Below are positions 61,221 through 64,000 of a stretch of 64,000 nucleotides of DNA, one piece after another (the first letter of the stretch is position 1; each line of letters opens with the position of its first letter). Origin of the DNA: Archilochus colubris (taxonomy: Eukaryota > Chordata > Aves > Apodiformes > Trochilidae); contig CM041092.1 of the NCBI GenBank assembly GCA_023079485.1, positions 16,257,127 through 16,321,126 on the forward strand, given 5' to 3'. Below the pieces are notes generated by a model that saw only the letters and a list, made by a program, of their open reading frames with translations, did not search any database and was not told the DNA's origin. Both the position numbers and the translations under genes were made by a program.

Positions 61221-63437
61221 TGGTGTAAGCCCTGTTCCAGCTTTAGCTGCAGGTGCTATTTGTGTCAAAGTATTAGGATATATACCTCCTGAACATCCTC
61301 ATATTCTTGGCATGGGGAGGGTTCTTCCCTGTGCTGGGGAGAGCTGATTTTGAAAGTGACCAAGGGAACCCAGCTCACTTGTCAGGGAAGCTGCTGGCAG
61401 GGGTGATGCAATGTCCGTCCTCTCCAGCAAATGCTGTGGCAAAAAGATCATTCCAGATCTAAGCTTACATGGCCAGCTCACCCAAGGGAAGGAGATGGGG
61501 AGTTGAAGTGTATTGATTTTAGCTAAGTGCATTGTGGGCCTAAGCCCTGGAAGAGGCAGAGCAGATGAGAGCCACTTCTGTTTGCAGCAGGTAGCAGAGT
61601 GGATGGTGAGGTCTCACTGCAGGGACAGTTGGTGTATTGTACCTCTGCTGAACAGCACCTGGTCTCTAGCTAATCAGTGAGTGATCACTTGACTTATCTT
61701 TCCCATTTATTGAATGGTCTTTGCCAACATTAGACACAAAAGGCATGGATTAGCTGCTGTCTCCTTTGAGTGCCTCCTTCATTGGAATCTATTAAAGGAC
61801 TGCCTGCTACTGTCTACTGCTGCTGTTCAAAGAGCAGCCTGGGGCCCTCCATTCCTGCCCACCTACTCCAGGGAGAGTTTCTGAATGAAAGCCCTTCTAT
61901 ATGTGTGTTTGTAAAGTGGCTTTTATTTGACCTGAAAGGGTACTGACTTAAAGAGTGCTTTCACAGAAGTCTTGATAAGATTAGATATGTCTTGAAACTG
62001 TTTGCTTTGTGTGGTTCAGGTAACTAGACAGCCAAACATGACTGGCCAATTTAATTTCCTGCTTATTCACATTGGTTTTTTAAGGGAATAGTTGAAAGCC
62101 AACCCAAAACATCTCACTTGAAACATGTCCAGAAATGCAGAAGTTTAGTGTCCAGTACAGAATGGTCTCATTGAGGCAGGTGGGGGTAGAATCGCTCCAG
62201 CAACTACCATGCCTGTAAAAGTTATGTTGTCACAGAAGAAATGGGAAATCCATACTGAAATCAGATTGTGTGATGCAGAGCAGGGAGGAATAAAATAGAA
62301 AAACAAACTAAACAACACATCAGGGGTTAGGCTCATCTTGTGTCATCAGCTCTGCAAGAAGTTAGTGCACATCCTATGGAGCTGCTCCTCAGTGGTGTTC
62401 TTCCCCTTTGCTCCTTGCTGCTTTTCTGCGTCTGGAAGCAAGGAGCAGGGACACCTTTCTGGTATGCCTGGTTAGGTCACAGCCCTAATTTCAACATGGT
62501 CCGCTGAACCGTGTTTCCTCAGCCTTTGCAAGGAAGGAGCAATGCTCGGCTTTGATGAGTGGCCTCCTGTTGATTTGGCACTGCTGAATACTTAGGGGTT
62601 CTTGTGTGGCTCCCACTGAAGCAGAGCTGCAGCCTTGTGGCTTTCCTCCTCAGTGCTTCCTGTAAGCCTTTCCTGGAGCTTTTGGAAGTAGGTCAGTACC
62701 GCACCTTCTAGAGTCAGCACGTATATACACAACCTCAGCTTGTGGCAGTTCTGTATGTCTCAGATGACTGCTTATAACATCACTCCTGGAGGAATGCTAA
62801 AATCTCAGCGTGTATTTTGCAGTTACTCACGCACTGTGACTCAGGGACACGCTAACAGCAGCAAGATACACAACCTTTTTAGGTCCTGTCAGAAGGGACT
62901 GCATGTTTTCAGCTTTCATGCAGGGTATTTTCTCCATATGTAAAACCTCTGTGCTGGGTTCCACTTCAGTACTGTTTAAGGACTGCAGAATAGCCTCCAC
63001 TTTCTCCTGAAATTGGTATGATGTAGGGATGTTTCTGTACTGTTGTTTGGGAGCTGTATTTTGGTCATTGTAGGAGAATGTAGTGTGGAAAAACTCTAGC
63101 AAAGACTGCGCTGCAATTGAATGCTCGTACTCCTTAAAAAGGGCCCCTACTTTCTAGCTGAAGTTTACATACAGATGAAGAATGCCTCCTTGGGAAGTGT
63201 TGAAAACCTGTAAGAGCCAAGGAATCCATCAGCAATAATTTGTCAGTACTAACATGTAACCTAAACTCTTGCGTGGCTGACGTCTCCCAGAAGAGCCTCT
63301 TGTGTGTCAAGTGGTTTGTGTTAACCCACAATCCACTGTGAAATGCCGACCGCAAAGTTTCAGCCAGTTATTGATGATCTGAGGCCAGCTGTGGGTGTCC
63401 TGCTTGCTGGCTTAGTTGTACTGGTGCTAGACAGTAT
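61221..63437 (+). other. RETREG2 intron 2, unique part
   Basis: Intron 2 starts at 60,067 and continues beyond the window. Between the LTR and the CR1 fragment, and again after 63,520, I see no exon resembling RETREG2 and no RNA gene. Confidence 0.6.
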
Positions 63438-63520
63438 CACAGAATCATTCTGCTTGGAAAGGACCTTTGAGATCATAGAGTCCAACCATTAACCTAACTC
63501 AGTATTGCAGCATAGGTTGG
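63438..63520 (-). mobile_element. CR1 LINE 3'-end fragment
   Basis: CACAGAATCATTCTGCTTGG, then AAAGGACCTTTGAGATCAT and AGAGTCCAACCATTA, is the reverse complement of the CR1 3' terminus. Short, 5'-truncated copy typical of birds. Confidence 0.9.
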
Positions 63521-64000
63521 AGCCTTCCTAAGTGAACATGTTCTGTCAGAAATGCTCTACATTTTTTGTGGCTGAGCTATTTCTGCAACTGATGTAGGAC
63601 TCCAGAGCTTTGGAATGGACAGCAGGCAGGCTGCTCTACTACAGAAAGCGGAGATCCTTGTTGATTTTAAAGACAGCTTGTGTTTTGCCAGATAGTTGAA
63701 ATCGCCTGAACTGAAATGTTCTGCAGCTCCCCAAACTGCCTCTGAAACCTTCAGAAACAAGTTAGAATTGTTTCATTCCCTCTGCTGGCATAATTTGGAT
63801 GGCTTGGATTGCTGCAGCCAGTTGTAGAGGAGTGGGGTTCCTTTGCCATCCTGCTTTCTCTGTTGCTGGCCTGTCTGTCCAGCAGAGTATGGAGAGCATC
63901 CCAGCTCCTGGGTTGGTAGCTGATACAACCAGTATAGCCAGCTGTCACAGACAGGCCAGGGCCAGATGTAATCTGTTTGGTGATTAGTGAAGGTAATGGA

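Overview
The window is vertebrate nuclear DNA, almost certainly from a bird. Four multi-exon genes with canonical GT-AG introns can be read out in full or in part. CR1 LINE fragments of avian type are present, introns are mostly short, and the gene order NHEJ1 - SLC23A3 - CNPPD1 - RETREG2 is the conserved amniote block beside IHH (human 2q35; chicken chromosome 7). LTR elements suggest a songbird, but that is inference. There is no operon, CRISPR array or other prokaryotic feature.

Layout. (1) 21-43,092, minus strand: NHEJ1 (XLF), 7 coding exons giving 289 codons. The last three coding exons sit at 21-795 and the first four at 38,026-43,092, separated by one 37.2-kb intron. In mouse and human, NHEJ1 introns hold the limb and skeletal enhancers of the neighbouring gene IHH, which should lie just left of position 1. 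Most of the window is therefore probably IHH regulatory DNA rather than coding sequence. I flag candidate blocks in it, a 456-bp solo LTR with an intact 6-bp target duplication, several minisatellites and a paired hairpin. A CpG island with a near-consensus CTCF motif lies in a short NHEJ1 intron at 41,140-41,420. (2) 45,201-49,644, minus strand: SLC23A3, 12 coding exons, all phases consistent, 625 codons. (3) 51,486-57,159, minus strand: CNPPD1, 8 coding exons, 437 codons, poly(A) signal near 50,660. (4) 57,495 onward, plus strand: the first two coding exons of RETREG2 (FAM134A). It is head-to-head with CNPPD1 across a 335-bp CpG-island promoter, and the gene runs off the right edge.

The genes do not form a pathway: DNA end joining (NHEJ1), an orphan nucleobase/ascorbate-family transporter (SLC23A3), a membrane-anchored cyclin-like protein (CNPPD1) and an ER-membrane-shaping/ER-phagy protein (RETREG2). 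What links them is regulatory architecture: a developmental enhancer desert inside a DNA-repair gene, next to a compact housekeeping cluster. I found no previously undescribed multi-gene system. The best leads are the CTCF/CpG island at the edge of that desert, the fresh-looking solo LTR, and the structured block at 17.65-17.93 kb.
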